A stretch of 49,759 bases of DNA from Polaromonas sp. UBA4122 (lineage in GTDB: Bacteria; Pseudomonadota; Gammaproteobacteria; Burkholderiales; Burkholderiaceae_C): contig DFWY01000169.1 in assembly GCA_002381615.1 (NCBI GenBank), forward strand, positions 3,106-52,864. Direction: 5' to 3'. Under the pieces are notes generated by a model. It made no database searches, was not told the DNA's origin, and saw nothing but the letters and a program-made list of their open reading frames with translations. A program made the translations under genes and the position numbers. Below, piece after piece: positions 27,101 through 36,192 of the stretch; position 1 is the first letter of the stretch; each line of letters opens with the position of its first letter.

Positions 27101-28891
27101 GGTGTCACGGCTGAATACCTGGTGTCGGCCGACCAGATACAGATCAAGATGGCGCAGGGGGCCAAGCCTGGCGAGGGCGGACAGTTGCCCGGCGGCAAGG
27201 TCAGTGAATACATCGGCCACCTGCGTTTCTCGGTGCCCGGTGTCGGCCTGATTTCGCCGCCGCCACACCATGACATTTATTCGATTGAAGACCTGGCACA
27301 GCTCATCCACGACCTGAAAAACGTCAACCCGCGCGCCAGCATCAGCGTCAAGCTGGTCAGCGAAACGGGAGTCGGCACAGTGGCTGCGGGCGTCGCCAAG
27401 GCCAAGGCCGACCATGTGGTGATTGCCGGCCATGACGGCGGCACGGGCGCCTCGCCCTGGTCGTCCATCAAGCATGCCGGGTCACCCTGGGAAATCGGTC
27501 TGGCTGAAACCCAGCAGACGCTGGTGCTCAACCGCCTGCGTGGCCGCATTCGCGTGCAGACTGATGGCCAGATGAAAACCGGCCGCGACGTGGTCATTGG
27601 CGGGCTGCTGGGCGCTGACGAATTCGGCTTTGCCACAGCGCCCCTGGTGGTCGAGGGCTGCATCATGATGCGCAAATGCCATCTCAACACCTGCCCGGTA
27701 GGCGTGGCCACGCAAGACCCGGTGTTGCGCCAGAAATTCAGTGGCAAGCCTGAGCATGTAGTCAATTACTTCTTCTTTGTCGCTGAAGAAGCCCGTCAGC
27801 TCATGGCGCAGTTGGGGGTGCGCAAGTTTGATGACCTGATTGGCCGCGCCGACCTGCTCGATACGCAAAAAAGCATTTCGCACTGGAAGGCCAGCGGCCT
27901 GGACTTCAGCCGCCTGTTCTATCAACCTGATGTGCCTGCCGATGTGCCGCGTCGGCATGTGATGGAGCAGGACCACGGGCTCGAAAAAGCGCTGGACATC
28001 CGCCTGATTGAAAAATCAAAAGCCGCGCTGGAAAAGGGCGAGAAGGTTCAATTCATCGAAGTCGTGCGCAACGTCAACCGTACCGTTGGCGCCATGCTGT
28101 CGGGCGAACTGACTCGCTTGCGACCTGAAGGCCTGCCCGACGACACGCTGCGCATCCAGCTAGAAGGCACCGGAGGCCAGTCGTTTGGCGCCTTCCTGGC
28201 CAAAGGCATTACCCTTTACTTGATTGGTGACGCGAACGACTACACCGGCAAGGGTCTGAGCGGTGGCCGCATCGTGGTGCGCCCCAGCATTGACTTCCGC
28301 GGTGAGGCCGTCAAAAACACCATCGTCGGTAACACCGTGCTCTACGGTGCGACCACCGGCGAAGCCTTCTTCAGCGGCGTGGCGGGCGAACGTTTTGCAG
28401 TACGCCTGTCAGGCGCGACGGCGGTGGTCGAAGGCACGGGCGACCATGGCTGCGAATACATGACGGGCGGCACGGTGGCGGTGCTGGGCAAGACGGGCCG
28501 TAATTTCGCGGCTGGCATGAGCGGCGGCGTGGCCTATGTGTACGACGAAGACGGGCAGTTTGCGACGCGCTGCAACACGTCCATGGTGTCCATGGACCGG
28601 GTGGTGACCACGGCCGAGCAGCACAGCCATGACAAAGCCGACTGGCATGTCGGTGAAAGCGATGAAGTGCTGCTCAAGCGGCTGCTGCAGGAGCACCACC
28701 GCTGGACTGGCAGCAAACGCGCGCGCGAGTTGTTGGACGCTTGGCCCGAGTCACGCCTGAAGTTTGTGAAAGTGTTCCCCAATGAGTACAAGCGGGCTTT
28801 GATTGAGCGCAAGGAACGCCGGCTGGAAGCGGCAACCGAAACCACGCGCGCGCAAGTGGCCACCAACCAGGAAGCCGTACTCGCCAAATAG
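24149..28891 (+). CDS. gltB: Glutamate synthase large subunit (NADPH-type)
   Basis: Makes two glutamates from glutamine and 2-oxoglutarate with the GltD subunit. The 1580-residue protein has an N-terminal class II glutamine amidotransferase domain whose catalytic cysteine is in HDACGVGF (C25), so about 24 residues form a propeptide. The FMN-binding synthase domain includes [13 protein letters not shown] and [17 protein letters not shown]. The 3Fe-4S ligands are C1171, C1177 and C1182 in [13 protein letters not shown]. The C-terminal GXGXG-type beta helix includes [17 protein letters not shown]. gltD follows after a repeat copy. Confidence 0.97.
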   Translation: MTTAAEIKHFEQHGLYAGANEHDACGVGFVAHIKGHKTHAIVQQGLKILENLDHRGAVGADKLMGDGAGILIQLPDALYREEMAKQGVDLPPPGEYGVGMVFLPKEHASRLACEQVLERAVKAEGQVLLGWRDVPVNRDMPMSPTVREKEPILRQIFIGRGNDVIVQDALERKLYVIRKTASAAIQNLHLTHSKEYYVPSMSSRTVVYKGLLLADQVGTYYLDLQDQRCVSALGLVHQRFSTNTFPEWPLAHPYRYVAHNGEINTVKGNYNWMKAREGVMSSPVLGADLQKLYPITFPGQSDTATFDNCLELLTMAGYPISQAVMMMIPEPWEQHTTMDERRKAFYEYHAAMLEPWDGPASIVFTDGRQIGATLDRNGLRPSRYCVTDDDLVIMASESGVLPIPEHKIVRKWRLQPGKMFLIDLEQGRMVDDEEIKATLANSKPYKQWIENLRIRLDDVSAKTPESAVQAPVTSEVSLLDRQQAFGYTQEDIKFLISPMAINGEEATGSMGNDSPLAVLSSKNKPLYNYFKQLFAQVTNPPIDPIREAIVMSLVSFIGPKPNLLDINQVNPPMRLEVSQPVLSSADMQKLHNIEAHTQGKFKSYTLDITYPLAWGHEGVEAKLASLCAEAVDAIKGGKNILIVSDRAMSARQVAIPALLALSAIHQHLVKEGLRTTAGLVVETGSAREVHHFAVLAGYGAEAVHPYLAIETLAELSRGLPGDLSTDKAVYNYTKAVGKGLSKIMSKMGVSTYMSYCGSQLFEAIGLNRNTVDKFFTGTASQVGGMGVFEIAEEALRMHKAAFSDDPVLANMLDAGGEYAWRVRGEDHMWTPDAIAKLQHSTRSNNWNTYKEYAQLINDQNRRHMTLRGLFEFKIDPGKAIPIDEVEPAKEIVKRFVTGAMSLGSISTEAHATLAVAMNRIGGKSNTGEGGEDPNRYRQELKGIPIKKGETLKSVIGESVVEVDLPLQDGDSLRSRIKQVASGRFGVTAEYLVSADQIQIKMAQGAKPGEGGQLPGGKVSEYIGHLRFSVPGVGLISPPPHHDIYSIEDLAQLIHDLKNVNPRASISVKLVSETGVGTVAAGVAKAKADHVVIAGHDGGTGASPWSSIKHAGSPWEIGLAETQQTLVLNRLRGRIRVQTDGQMKTGRDVVIGGLLGADEFGFATAPLVVEGCIMMRKCHLNTCPVGVATQDPVLRQKFSGKPEHVVNYFFFVAEEARQLMAQLGVRKFDDLIGRADLLDTQKSISHWKASGLDFSRLFYQPDVPADVPRRHVMEQDHGLEKALDIRLIEKSKAALEKGEKVQFIEVVRNVNRTVGAMLSGELTRLRPEGLPDDTLRIQLEGTGGQSFGAFLAKGITLYLIGDANDYTGKGLSGGRIVVRPSIDFRGEAVKNTIVGNTVLYGATTGEAFFSGVAGERFAVRLSGATAVVEGTGDHGCEYMTGGTVAVLGKTGRNFAAGMSGGVAYVYDEDGQFATRCNTSMVSMDRVVTTAEQHSHDKADWHVGESDEVLLKRLLQEHHRWTGSKRARELLDAWPESRLKFVKVFPNEYKRALIERKERRLEAATETTRAQVATNQEAVLAK

Positions 28892-28918
28892 GGCCAAGGA
28901 AGGCAAGGCGGCTATCGT

Positions 28919-28968
28919 TTGCTATTGTATTAATAGCTGCTTGCGCCCGTTAAAAATGGGCTGGCAGC
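28919..28968 (+). repeat. Double-hairpin intergenic repeat, copy E
   Basis: TTGCTATTGTATTAATAGCT, then GCTTGCGCCCGTTAAAAATG and GGCTGGCAGC. Both stems are complete, making this, with copy C, a reference copy. It fills the gltB-gltD gap and could act as an mRNA-stabilising or processing structure within the operon. Confidence 0.7.
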
Positions 28969-29003
28969 ATAAAACGCTTAAGAAAATCGCACAGGACCTC
29001 ATC

Positions 29004-30470
29004 ATGGGAAAAATCACCGGCTTCATGGAATACGAGCGCATCGAAGAGGGCTACAAGCCCGTTGCCGAGCGCCTGAAGAACTACAAGGAATTTGTCATCG
29101 GCCTGAACGACTCGCAGGCCAGCAAGCAGGCGGCGCGCTGCATGGACTGTGGCACGCCGTTTTGCACCAGCGCTTGCCCGGTCAACAACATCATTCCCGA
29201 TTTCAACGACATGGTGTTCCGCGCCGACTGGAAAAACGCGATCGATACGCTGCACAGCACCAACAACTTTCCGGAGTTCACCGGCCGCATCTGTCCCGCA
29301 CCGTGCGAGGCGGCCTGCACGCTCAACGTGAACGACGACGCGGTGGGCATCAAATCGATTGAGCACGCCATCATTGACCGTGCCTGGTCCGAAGGCTGGG
29401 TCAAGCCCCAGTTGCCCAAGCACAAAACCGGCAAAAAGGTAGCGGTTGTGGGCTCCGGCCCTGCCGGCATGGCCGCTGCGCAGCAGTTGGCGCGTGCCGG
29501 TCACGACGTGACGCTGTTTGAGAAAAATGATCGCGTGGGCGGCCTGCTGCGCTACGGCATTCCCGACTTCAAGATGGAAAAAATCCACATTGACCGGCGT
29601 GTCGAACAGATGCAGGCTGAAGGCGTGCACTTTCGCACGGGCGTGATGGTCGGCAGCCTGCCCAAAGACTCCAAAGTGACGAACTGGGCCAAAGAGACTA
29701 TTCAAGCGCAGCAACTTCAAAAAGACTTCGATGCCGTGATCCTGACCGGCGGCGCCGAACAGTCGCGTGATCTGCCGGTGCCCGGCCGCGACCTGGACGG
29801 CGTGCATTTCGCCATGGAATTTTTGCCATCGCAAAACAAAGTCAATGCGGGCGACAAGGTGAAAGGCCAGATCAGGGCCGACGGCAAGCACGTCATTGTG
29901 ATTGGCGGTGGCGACACGGGTTCTGACTGCGTGGGCACCAGCAACCGCCATGGGGCGGCCAGCGTGACCCAGTTTGAACTGATGCCGCAGCCCCCTGTTG
30001 AGGAAAATCGACCCATGACCTGGCCAGATTGGCCGGTCAAGTTGCGCACCAGCTCCAGCCACCAGGAGGGTTGCGAGCGCGAGTTCGCCATCTCGACCAA
30101 GGCGCTGATCGGCGAGAAGGGCAAAGTCACGGGCCTGAAAACCGTTCGCGTCGAATGGAAAGACGGCAAGATGATTGAAGTGCCCGGCTCGGAGCAAACC
30201 TTGAAGGCCGATCTGGTTCTGCTGGCCATGGGCTTTGTCTCGCCCGTCGCTTCGGTGCTGGAGGCCTTTGGCGTCGAGAAAGACAACCGCGGTAACGCCA
30301 AAGCGAGCGCTGACTTCACGGGTGGCTATGCCACCAACGTGCCCAAGGTGTTTGCCGCAGGGGATATCCGGCGCGGCCAGAGTCTGGTGGTATGGGCGAT
30401 TCGCGAAGGCCGCCAGGCTGCGCGCGCGGTTGACGAATTCCTGATGGGTTACAGCGACCTGCCGCGCTGA
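29004..30470 (+). CDS. gltD: Glutamate synthase small subunit
   Basis: FAD-containing subunit that passes electrons from NADPH to GltB. The 488-residue protein starts [13 protein letters not shown]. The N-terminal iron-sulfur cysteines lie in [17 protein letters not shown] and [14 protein letters not shown]. The FAD-binding [19 protein letters not shown] and NADPH-binding [15 protein letters not shown] are intact. The C-terminal FAD block is [20 protein letters not shown]. The start is the ATG after ACAGGACCTC. The 3' end is repeated imperfectly about 130 bases downstream. Confidence 0.97.
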   Translation: MGKITGFMEYERIEEGYKPVAERLKNYKEFVIGLNDSQASKQAARCMDCGTPFCTSACPVNNIIPDFNDMVFRADWKNAIDTLHSTNNFPEFTGRICPAPCEAACTLNVNDDAVGIKSIEHAIIDRAWSEGWVKPQLPKHKTGKKVAVVGSGPAGMAAAQQLARAGHDVTLFEKNDRVGGLLRYGIPDFKMEKIHIDRRVEQMQAEGVHFRTGVMVGSLPKDSKVTNWAKETIQAQQLQKDFDAVILTGGAEQSRDLPVPGRDLDGVHFAMEFLPSQNKVNAGDKVKGQIRADGKHVIVIGGGDTGSDCVGTSNRHGAASVTQFELMPQPPVEENRPMTWPDWPVKLRTSSSHQEGCEREFAISTKALIGEKGKVTGLKTVRVEWKDGKMIEVPGSEQTLKADLVLLAMGFVSPVASVLEAFGVEKDNRGNAKASADFTGGYATNVPKVFAAGDIRRGQSLVVWAIREGRQAARAVDEFLMGYSDLPR

Positions 30471-30507
30471 GGCCTTCGCAAATCGCCCCCCGGGGTGGAT
30501 TAACAAA

Positions 30508-30528
30508 ACGCAAGCTGGCAGCTTGCGT
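30508..30528 (+). other. Perfect 9-bp hairpin behind gltD
   Basis: ACGCAAGCT, loop GGC, AGCTTGCGT. No T-run follows. It lies between the gltD end and the duplicated gltD tail and could be part of the end of transcription or of the rearrangement. Confidence 0.5.
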
Positions 30529-30536
30529 GGCGTGAA

Positions 30537-30600
30537 CGCCGCCAGGCTGCGCGCGCCCTTGACGAATTGCTGATGGGCTTGCAGCAACCCGCAGCGCTGA
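30537..30600 (+). pseudogene. Imperfect duplicate of the gltD 3' end
   Basis: About 64 bases from CGCCGCCAGGCTGCGCGCGC to the TGA resemble the last 63 bases of gltD (30408-30470). Both encode RQAARA.DE.LMG and both end in CGCTGA. The duplicate differs at several sites and has no start or upstream domain. It is a relic of either a tandem duplication or recombination with a second gltD-like gene. Confidence 0.65.
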
Positions 30601-30624
30601 AAAGCATAATCCCTTATGATTGAC

Positions 30625-30653
30625 AAGCCGGATAAACCCGGCTTTTGTCTTTT
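30625..30653 (+). terminator. Intrinsic terminator behind gltD, directly before mlaF
   Basis: AAGCCGG pairs with CCGGCTT around a 6-base loop, followed by TTGTCTTTT. The T-run ends at the mlaF start codon (30654), so mlaF would need a start site within or after the stem, or read-through from upstream. Confidence 0.7.
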
Positions 30654-31499
30654 ATGGCCCCATCTTCTACCGAATCCCTTGTTGAACTGCGCCACCTGAC
30701 CTTTGGGTACGGGGAGCGCGTCATTCTGGACGACATCTCGCTGTCGGTGCCGCGTGGCAAGGTCACGGTACTGATGGGGGCATCCGGCGGAGGCAAGACG
30801 ACCATTCTTCGCTTGATTGGCGGCCAGAACCGGGCGCAGTCTGGCGAACTGCTGTTCGACGGCCAGGATGTGACCCCCATGAATCAGCAGCAGCTCTACG
30901 CCGCCCGGCGCCGCATGGGCATGTTGTTCCAGTTTGGGGCGCTGTTTGCCGACCTCAGCGTGTTCGAGAATGTGGCCTTTCCGCTGCGCGAGCATACCGA
31001 CCTGCCCGAGGCCCTGATACGCGACATTGTGCTCATGAAACTCAATGCGGTGGGCCTGCGTGGCGCGTGTGACCTCATGCCCAGCGAGGTGTCGGGCGGC
31101 ATGGCGCGGCGTATTGCGCTGGCGCGTGCGATTGCCCTCGATCCCGAGCTGGTGATGTACGACGAACCCTTTTCGGGCCTCGATCCAATCTCTTTGGGCA
31201 CTGCGGCACGGCTGATCCGTCAGCTTAATGACTCCATGGGCCTGACCAGTATTTTTGTGTCGCACGAGCTCGAGCAGACCTTCGGGATTGCTGACCATGT
31301 GATCATTCTGGCCAACGGAAAGATCGCCTCCGAGGGCACCCCCGAACAGGTGCGTAAAAGCACCGACCCGCTGGTGTACCAGTATGTGAATGCCCTGCCG
31401 GACGGCCCGGTCCAGTTTCATTATCCCGGCGTGACGGTCGAGGAAGACTTCGGTCTTGGCCATAAGTCGCTGGCGCAGCAGCCTGGAGTTTCACCATGA
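30654..31499 (+). CDS. mlaF: Phospholipid transport ABC ATPase MlaF
   Basis: ATPase of the Mla system, which keeps the outer leaflet of the outer membrane free of phospholipid. The 281-residue protein has Walker A GASGGGKTT, the signature SGGMARRIALARA, Walker B LVMYDEPFSGLDP and the switch histidine in VSHELEQ. It opens the mlaFEDACB operon and overlaps mlaE by ATGA. The start ATG falls directly after the terminator T-run. I see no ordinary ribosome-binding site apart from that T-rich stretch. Confidence 0.94.
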   Translation: MAPSSTESLVELRHLTFGYGERVILDDISLSVPRGKVTVLMGASGGGKTTILRLIGGQNRAQSGELLFDGQDVTPMNQQQLYAARRRMGMLFQFGALFADLSVFENVAFPLREHTDLPEALIRDIVLMKLNAVGLRGACDLMPSEVSGGMARRIALARAIALDPELVMYDEPFSGLDPISLGTAARLIRQLNDSMGLTSIFVSHELEQTFGIADHVIILANGKIASEGTPEQVRKSTDPLVYQYVNALPDGPVQFHYPGVTVEEDFGLGHKSLAQQPGVSP

Positions 31500-32278
31500 G
31501 CTGGTACAAGCCCTCGGATGTCGGCCTCGCCACCCGCACCAAGCTGGCTGCTCTGGGTCGTGGCGCCCGGCTGTTCATCCGGCTTCTGGCAACGCTCGGT
31601 TCGAGCTTCAAACGCTTTGGCCTGGTGCGCGACCAGATTCATTTTCTTGGCAATTATTCGCTGGCGATCATCGCCATTTCGGGTCTGTTTGTCGGTTTTG
31701 TGTTTGGCCTGCAGGGCTATTACACGCTGCTGCGCTATGGTTCTTCGTCCGCGCTGGGCTTGCTGGTGACACTGACCCTGGTGCGGGAACTCGGTCCGGT
31801 GGTGACTGCGCTGCTGTTTGCCGGACGGGCCGGGACGTCGCTGACGGCCGAGATCGGCCTCATGAAGGCGGGTGAGCAGATCAGCGTCATGGAAATGATG
31901 GCGGTGGACCCGGTGCAACGCATTCTGGCGCCACGTTTCTGGGCGGGTGTCATCACCATGCCCTTGCTGGCTGCTGTGTTCAGCGCCATGGGCATTATTG
32001 GCGGCTGGGTGGTGGGCGTGCTCATGATCGGTGTGGATGGTGGCTCTTTCTGGAGCCAGATTCAGGGCGGTGTCGATGTCTGGCAGGATGTGGGCAACGG
32101 CATTGTCAAGAGCATCGTGTTCGGCTTTACCGTGACCTTTATTGCCCTGTTGCAGGGTTTTGAGGCGCAAGCTACGCCGGAAGGGGTGGCAAGCGCCACC
32201 ACGCGTACGGTGGTCGTGGCCTCCCTTGCCGTTCTGGGTCTGGATTTCATCCTGACCGCGATGATGTTTACAAAATAA
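31496..32278 (+). CDS. mlaE: Phospholipid transport permease MlaE
   Basis: Inner-membrane permease of the Mla complex. The 260-residue protein has five or six membrane segments and the family block LVTLTLVRELGPVVTALLFA, followed by GTSLTAEIGLMKAGEQISVM. It binds the MlaF ATPase on the cytoplasmic side and MlaD on the periplasmic side. It overlaps mlaF by four bases, and mlaD follows after 10 bases. Confidence 0.95.
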   Translation: MSWYKPSDVGLATRTKLAALGRGARLFIRLLATLGSSFKRFGLVRDQIHFLGNYSLAIIAISGLFVGFVFGLQGYYTLLRYGSSSALGLLVTLTLVRELGPVVTALLFAGRAGTSLTAEIGLMKAGEQISVMEMMAVDPVQRILAPRFWAGVITMPLLAAVFSAMGIIGGWVVGVLMIGVDGGSFWSQIQGGVDVWQDVGNGIVKSIVFGFTVTFIALLQGFEAQATPEGVASATTRTVVVASLAVLGLDFILTAMMFTK

Positions 32279-32288
32279 GGAGAGTGTT

Positions 32289-32795
32289 GTGCAACGCTCA
32301 AAGAATGATGTGTGGGTAGGCTTGTTTGTCCTGATCGGGGCTGCGGCCATCCTGTTTCTCGCGCTGCAGGCCGCCAACCTGCTGAATCTGAATTTCCAGT
32401 CCACCTACCGGATCGAAGCCCACTTTGACAACATTGGCGGTCTCAAGCCGAAGGCGGCGGTGCGCAGCAGCGGCGTGGTGGTGGGCCGCGTGGAGGACAT
32501 CACGTTTGACGACAAAACTTTCCAGGCGCGTGTCACGCTTGCCATGGAGGGCCGTTATGCCTTTCCCAAGGACAGTTCGCTGAAGATTCTTACCAGCGGT
32601 CTGCTCGGTGAACAATACATCGGCGTGGTGCCCGGCGGAGACGAAAAAAACCTCGCCGCGGGGGACGTGATCAACCAGACACAGTCCGCCGTGGTGCTGG
32701 AAAATCTGATCAGCCAGTTTTTGTTCAGTAAGGCTGCGGACAGCAGTTCTGGATCCGGGTCTGCACCGCCATCAGGGACCACAGAAAAAAAATGA
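32289..32795 (+). CDS. mlaD: Phospholipid-binding MCE protein MlaD
   Basis: Periplasmic, membrane-anchored MCE protein that forms a hexameric ring for lipid transfer. It has one N-terminal membrane helix (VWVGLFVLIGAAAILFLALQ) and the MCE core with FDNIGGLKPKAAVRSSGVVVG and SSLKILTSGLLGEQYIGV. The start is GTG, preceded by AAGGAGAG. Of 168 residues, the last 15 are Ser/Gly-rich. It overlaps mlaA by ATGA. Confidence 0.95.
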   Translation: MQRSKNDVWVGLFVLIGAAAILFLALQAANLLNLNFQSTYRIEAHFDNIGGLKPKAAVRSSGVVVGRVEDITFDDKTFQARVTLAMEGRYAFPKDSSLKILTSGLLGEQYIGVVPGGDEKNLAAGDVINQTQSAVVLENLISQFLFSKAADSSSGSGSAPPSGTTEKK

Positions 32796-33568
32796 CACCC
32801 CAGATCACGATGAAACAGTCCTTATTGTGGGCCACGGCAGCCCTGGTGTTGGCCTTTTTGCAAGGCTGCGCCACCGGGCCTAATGCCAATCCGGCCGATC
32901 CGTTGGAGCCGTTCAACCGGACGGTGTTCAACTTCAACGACGGCGTGGACCGGGCCGTCATCAAGCCTGTGGCGACGGCCTACCAGGATGTCACGCCTGC
33001 GCTGGTGCGCACGGGCGTTACCAATTTCTTTGGAAATATTTCAGACCTCTGGTCGCTGGCGAACAACGTGCTGCAGTTCAAGCCTGAAGCGGCCAGTGAC
33101 AGCTTCTTTCGCGTCACGGTCAATACATTCTGGGGACTGGGTGGCATTTTAGATGTTGCCAGCGACATGAAAATCCCGAAGCATCGCGAGGATTTTGGCC
33201 GAACCCTGGGATATTGGGGCGTGGCTTCTGGTCCCTATTTGGTACTGCCTTTGCTGGGGCCTTCCACCGTGCGTGATTCCGTCGGCACGCTGGTTGACAC
33301 GCAGGGAAATCTGGTGAGCCGTGCGCACAATGTGCCCGTGCGTAATTCCCTGATTTCCTTGCGCGCAGTGGATACACGGGCGAATTTGCTGAGTGCCGGT
33401 GAATTTCTGGAGGAGGCGTCCCTGGATAAATACAGTTTTGCGCGCGATATCTACCTGCAGCACCATCGCAGCCGAACTGGTGGCGCGGCCGCCCCGACCG
33501 AGGAGCGTTACGACCTGCCTGAAGCGGTACCCGGCGCCGGGGAACCCGCTGCGCCGGCTACCCAATAA
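32792..33568 (+). CDS. mlaA: Outer-membrane lipoprotein MlaA (VacJ)
   Basis: Donut-shaped outer-membrane lipoprotein that removes phospholipid from the outer leaflet and passes it to MlaC. The signal peptide ends in LQGC (C26). The family block DPLEPFNRTVFNFND follows, and later blocks include REDFGRTLGYWGVASGPYLV. The 258 residues end in a Pro/Ala-rich tail beyond the conserved domain. In Burkholderiales mlaA is usually in the same operon, unlike in E. coli. Confidence 0.94.
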   Translation: MTPQITMKQSLLWATAALVLAFLQGCATGPNANPADPLEPFNRTVFNFNDGVDRAVIKPVATAYQDVTPALVRTGVTNFFGNISDLWSLANNVLQFKPEAASDSFFRVTVNTFWGLGGILDVASDMKIPKHREDFGRTLGYWGVASGPYLVLPLLGPSTVRDSVGTLVDTQGNLVSRAHNVPVRNSLISLRAVDTRANLLSAGEFLEEASLDKYSFARDIYLQHHRSRTGGAAAPTEERYDLPEAVPGAGEPAAPATQ

Positions 33569-33730
33569 AGAGCGCTTGTAAACGACTTTTACAAGACTGC
33601 CGTAAAACTTCATCTCCCACCCCGAACCAATCGCGCAAAATAACTATCGAACCACGGGTTCTCAGCAAAATGTGCATGATGGTCATGTGGCGATGTTGAT
33701 GAGCACCTGTTTCGCTATCGAAGGAAAACC

Positions 33731-34366
33731 ATGAACCGTAGAACTCTCGGCCATTTATTGACTGCCTCGCTCAGCCTGGCACTGCTCGCATCGGCCCCTT
33801 TTGTTCGCGCTGCCGAAGAGGCTCCTGATGCGCTGATCAAGCGTGTTTCTGCTGAAGTGCTGGACAACATCAAGTCGGACAAGGGCGTGCAGTCCGGTGA
33901 CATGGCCAAGGTGATTGCGCTGGTGGACAGCAAGGTCATGCCCCACGTGAACTTCACGCGCATGACGGCTTCCACTGTCGGCCGCAGCTGGCGTCAGGCG
34001 ACTCCCGAGCAGAAAAAGCGTCTGCAAGAGGAGTTCAAGACGCTGCTGATCCGTACCTACTCCGGCGCGCTTTCACAGGTCAAGGATCAGACCCTCAACG
34101 TCAAGCCATTGCGCGCAGCACCGACGGACACCGAGGTGCTGGTGCGAACCGAAGTTCTTGGCCATGGTGAACCGGTTCAGTTGGACTACCGCATGGAAAA
34201 AACCCCCACGGGCTGGAAAATTTATGACTTCGATGTGCTGGGCATCTGGATGGTAGAAACCTACCGCACCCAGTTCGCCCAGGAAATCAACGCCAAAGGC
34301 ATTGATGGCCTGATCGCGTCACTCGCGCAGCGCAACAAAGCCAACGCTGGCGACCAGAAGTCCTGA
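33731..34366 (+). CDS. mlaC: Periplasmic phospholipid carrier MlaC
   Basis: Soluble shuttle between MlaA and MlaFEDB. The 211-residue precursor has a signal peptide (SLALLASAPFVRAAEE). The Ttg2D-type fold shows VMPHVNFTRMTASTVGRSWR, LLIRTYSGALSQ and WKIYDFDVLGIWMVETYRTQF. A good ribosome-binding site (GAAGGAAAACC) precedes the start. The mlaA-mlaC gap of 162 bases is the largest in the operon and could hold a secondary promoter; I see no clear one. Confidence 0.94.
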   Translation: MNRRTLGHLLTASLSLALLASAPFVRAAEEAPDALIKRVSAEVLDNIKSDKGVQSGDMAKVIALVDSKVMPHVNFTRMTASTVGRSWRQATPEQKKRLQEEFKTLLIRTYSGALSQVKDQTLNVKPLRAAPTDTEVLVRTEVLGHGEPVQLDYRMEKTPTGWKIYDFDVLGIWMVETYRTQFAQEINAKGIDGLIASLAQRNKANAGDQKS

Positions 34367-34380
34367 GCAGGACCTTTGCC

Positions 34381-34662
34381 ATGTTGACGCTTCCTCCTGT
34401 TCTGACGCATGCTGTGGCGGCCGGGTTTGTCCGCGGGTTGAAGCAGGTGGTGCTGTCCCAGTCGGCCGAGGTGGTGGCTGATGCCAGCGCCCTGCAGCAG
34501 TTTGATTCGTCCGCGCTGGCGGTTCTGCTCGAATGCCGCCGCCAGGCTTTGGCTGCGGGCAAGGCTTTTTCGGTGCAGGGCGCGCCTGCGCGCTTGCGTG
34601 AGCTGGCCAGCCTCTACGGTGTTGCGGCACTGATTCCTTCCACGGCTACTGCCATCGCCTGA
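34381..34662 (+). CDS. mlaB: STAS-domain protein MlaB
   Basis: Small cytoplasmic STAS protein that stabilises MlaF. The 93-residue protein has the STAS core VVADASALQQFDSSALAVLL with the conserved serine-containing helix start, then ECRRQALAAGKAF. It lies 14 bases after mlaC and ends the operon. In related genomes an ABC exporter and ibaG-murA follow soon after; here the minor-pilin cluster intervenes. Confidence 0.88.
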   Translation: MLTLPPVLTHAVAAGFVRGLKQVVLSQSAEVVADASALQQFDSSALAVLLECRRQALAAGKAFSVQGAPARLRELASLYGVAALIPSTATAIA

Positions 34663-34731
34663 GTCCGAAGGCTTGCCGGTTTCACCGGTGGCCTTATGCG
34701 ACGAACGGCTTTTTTCACGGTATGGGTGGCA

Positions 34732-34760
34732 TTGACTGAGTTAACTTGGGTGACTAACAA
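34732..34760 (+). promoter_or_regulatory. Candidate promoter of the minor-pilin cluster
   Basis: TTGACT and TAACAA are separated by 17 bases, about 40 bases before the pilE-like start. The -35 is a good match and the -10 is moderate. It fits an independent start of transcription for the inserted pilin genes. Confidence 0.45.
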
Positions 34761-34798
34761 TAGCCAAGCATATAGATAATTCCAAGTTGGAGTGTGGT

Positions 34799-35185
34799 GT
34801 GAAAAAAAATCGCGGTTTCACGCTGATTGAGCTCATGATTACCGTAGCCGTGATTGGTATTTTGGCGGCTGTCGCCTACCCGGCTTATTTAGATCAGATC
34901 CGCAAGTCCCGACGCGCAGAAGCCCAGGCGGCATTAATGAACATCAGCGCGCGCCAGCAACAGATGTTGCTTGACACGCGCAGCTATGCAACGACGGTAG
35001 GTGCGCTTAACGTCACCATTCCCAATACGGTCCAGCAAACCTATGCCATCACATTGAGTGTTGGTACTGCAGTTGTGCCGACCTTTACTGCACTGGCGAC
35101 TCCTTCGGGCTCGCAGGCCGCAGACAAATGCGGAGCCCTGAGCATCGACCAGGTTGGTACCAAATCTCCTTCGTCTTGCTGGTAA
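34799..35185 (+). CDS. PilE-like type IV pilin
   Basis: A 128-residue prepilin. The leader MKKNRG is cut before [20 protein letters not shown], with the +5 glutamate that docks subunits. The C-terminus has a cysteine pair (DKCGALSI... and SSCW) for a disulfide loop. I start at GTG 34799, with GGAG seven bases upstream; no ATG is available. The small size and place in a minor-pilin operon fit a PilE-type minor pilin rather than the main subunit. In related bacteria pilE often closes this cluster; here it opens it. Confidence 0.88.
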   Translation: MKKNRGFTLIELMITVAVIGILAAVAYPAYLDQIRKSRRAEAQAALMNISARQQQMLLDTRSYATTVGALNVTIPNTVQQTYAITLSVGTAVVPTFTALATPSGSQAADKCGALSIDQVGTKSPSSCW

Positions 35186-35194
35186 GGCCTTGCC

Positions 35195-35668
35195 ATGGAA
35201 TGCTCAGCCAAGAACACAACTCGAGGATTTACGCTTATTGAACTGATGGTCACTGTAGCTGTGCTGGCTGTGATGGCGTCGCTGGCCGCGCCTTCTTTCC
35301 GGGAACTGCTGGCCGCGCAACGGGTACGGACAACCGCCTACAACATCGTTGGTGATTTGGTGCTGGCGCGTAACGAGGCGGTCAAGCGCGGGGAGAGTGT
35401 TACGCTCACACCCGTTTCCGCCGCATGGAATAACGGATGGAGTGTCAATGTGGCCTCCAGCACTGAAGTACTCAGCGGACAAGGCAGCGTCGGGAGCGGT
35501 GTTCAATTCACCACATCGCCAGCCAGTATTACTTTCGACAGGAATGGTCAAACAAGCGTATCCACCGTGGTGCGATTTGGCCTGTCGGACGGAGGCACGC
35601 ACAAACGCTGCATCTCGCTGGACCCTTCGGGCCGACCGAAAAGTGCCAACATGGAGTGCCCCCCGTGA
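35195..35668 (+). CDS. FimT/GspH-type minor pseudopilin
   Basis: A 157-residue prepilin with leader cleavage [24 protein letters not shown]. The later part has the GspH/FimT layout: RNEAVKRGESVTL, then FDRNGQT and a C-terminal cysteine pair (CISLDPSGRPKSANMEC). Proteins of this type prime pilus assembly, and FimT-like ones can bind DNA during natural uptake. DNA binding here is not shown by the sequence. It overlaps pilV by GTGA. Confidence 0.87.
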   Translation: MECSAKNTTRGFTLIELMVTVAVLAVMASLAAPSFRELLAAQRVRTTAYNIVGDLVLARNEAVKRGESVTLTPVSAAWNNGWSVNVASSTEVLSGQGSVGSGVQFTTSPASITFDRNGQTSVSTVVRFGLSDGGTHKRCISLDPSGRPKSANMECPP

Positions 35669-36192
35669 TCAAGAACCGGTTTCAGCGTGGAGCCGCCATG
35701 ATGGAGGTGCTGATTGCCATGCTCATCATCGCGTTTGGCGTGCTGGGTTTTGTGGGTCTGCAGGCCCAGACCGCCCTGTCGCAAGTGGAGGGATATCAGA
35801 GGTCGCAGGCCTTGCTCCTCATCAATGACATCTCTGCGCGCATGAGCCTGAACCGGGTCAGCGCAGCCGCATACGTAGGCAACAACATTGGCACCACAGA
35901 CCCGGGTGACTGCACGACGCCAACCACGCGCGCCGGCAAGGACTTGTGCGAATGGAGTCTGTTGATACAGGGGGCGGCAGAAGTCCGGGGGACGGCCAAA
36001 CTGGGGGCCATGACAGGCGCCCGTGGCTGCATCACCAGTCCGGCGGCCAACCAGTATCTGATCAGTATTGCCTGGCAAGGCGTCCAGGCCACAGGAGCGC
36101 CAGCCAATACCTGCGGCCAGGGCGCCTACTCCAATGAAAACATGCGCAGAACGGTGACTACCGTGGTGCAGATTGCCACCCTTGCATCATGA
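35665..36192 (+). CDS. pilV: Minor pilin PilV
   Basis: Minor pilin of the priming complex. The leader site is QRG/AAMMEVLIAMLIIAFGVLG, with glutamate at +5. The helix block then reads GLQAQTALSQVEGYQRSQA. The later region has cysteine pairs in DPGDCTTP, DLCEW, RGCITS and NTCGQ. The start is GTG overlapping the fimT-like stop, giving 175 residues; a GTG three codons earlier is possible. It overlaps pilW by ATGA. Confidence 0.88.
   Translation: MIKNRFQRGAAMMEVLIAMLIIAFGVLGFVGLQAQTALSQVEGYQRSQALLLINDISARMSLNRVSAAAYVGNNIGTTDPGDCTTPTTRAGKDLCEWSLLIQGAAEVRGTAKLGAMTGARGCITSPAANQYLISIAWQGVQATGAPANTCGQGAYSNENMRRTVTTVVQIATLAS

Noticed and set aside
28950-31463. Very long open frame on the minus strand opposite gltD and mlaF (837 codons)
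   Set aside because: It spans two well-identified genes on the other strand and shows only shadow composition.
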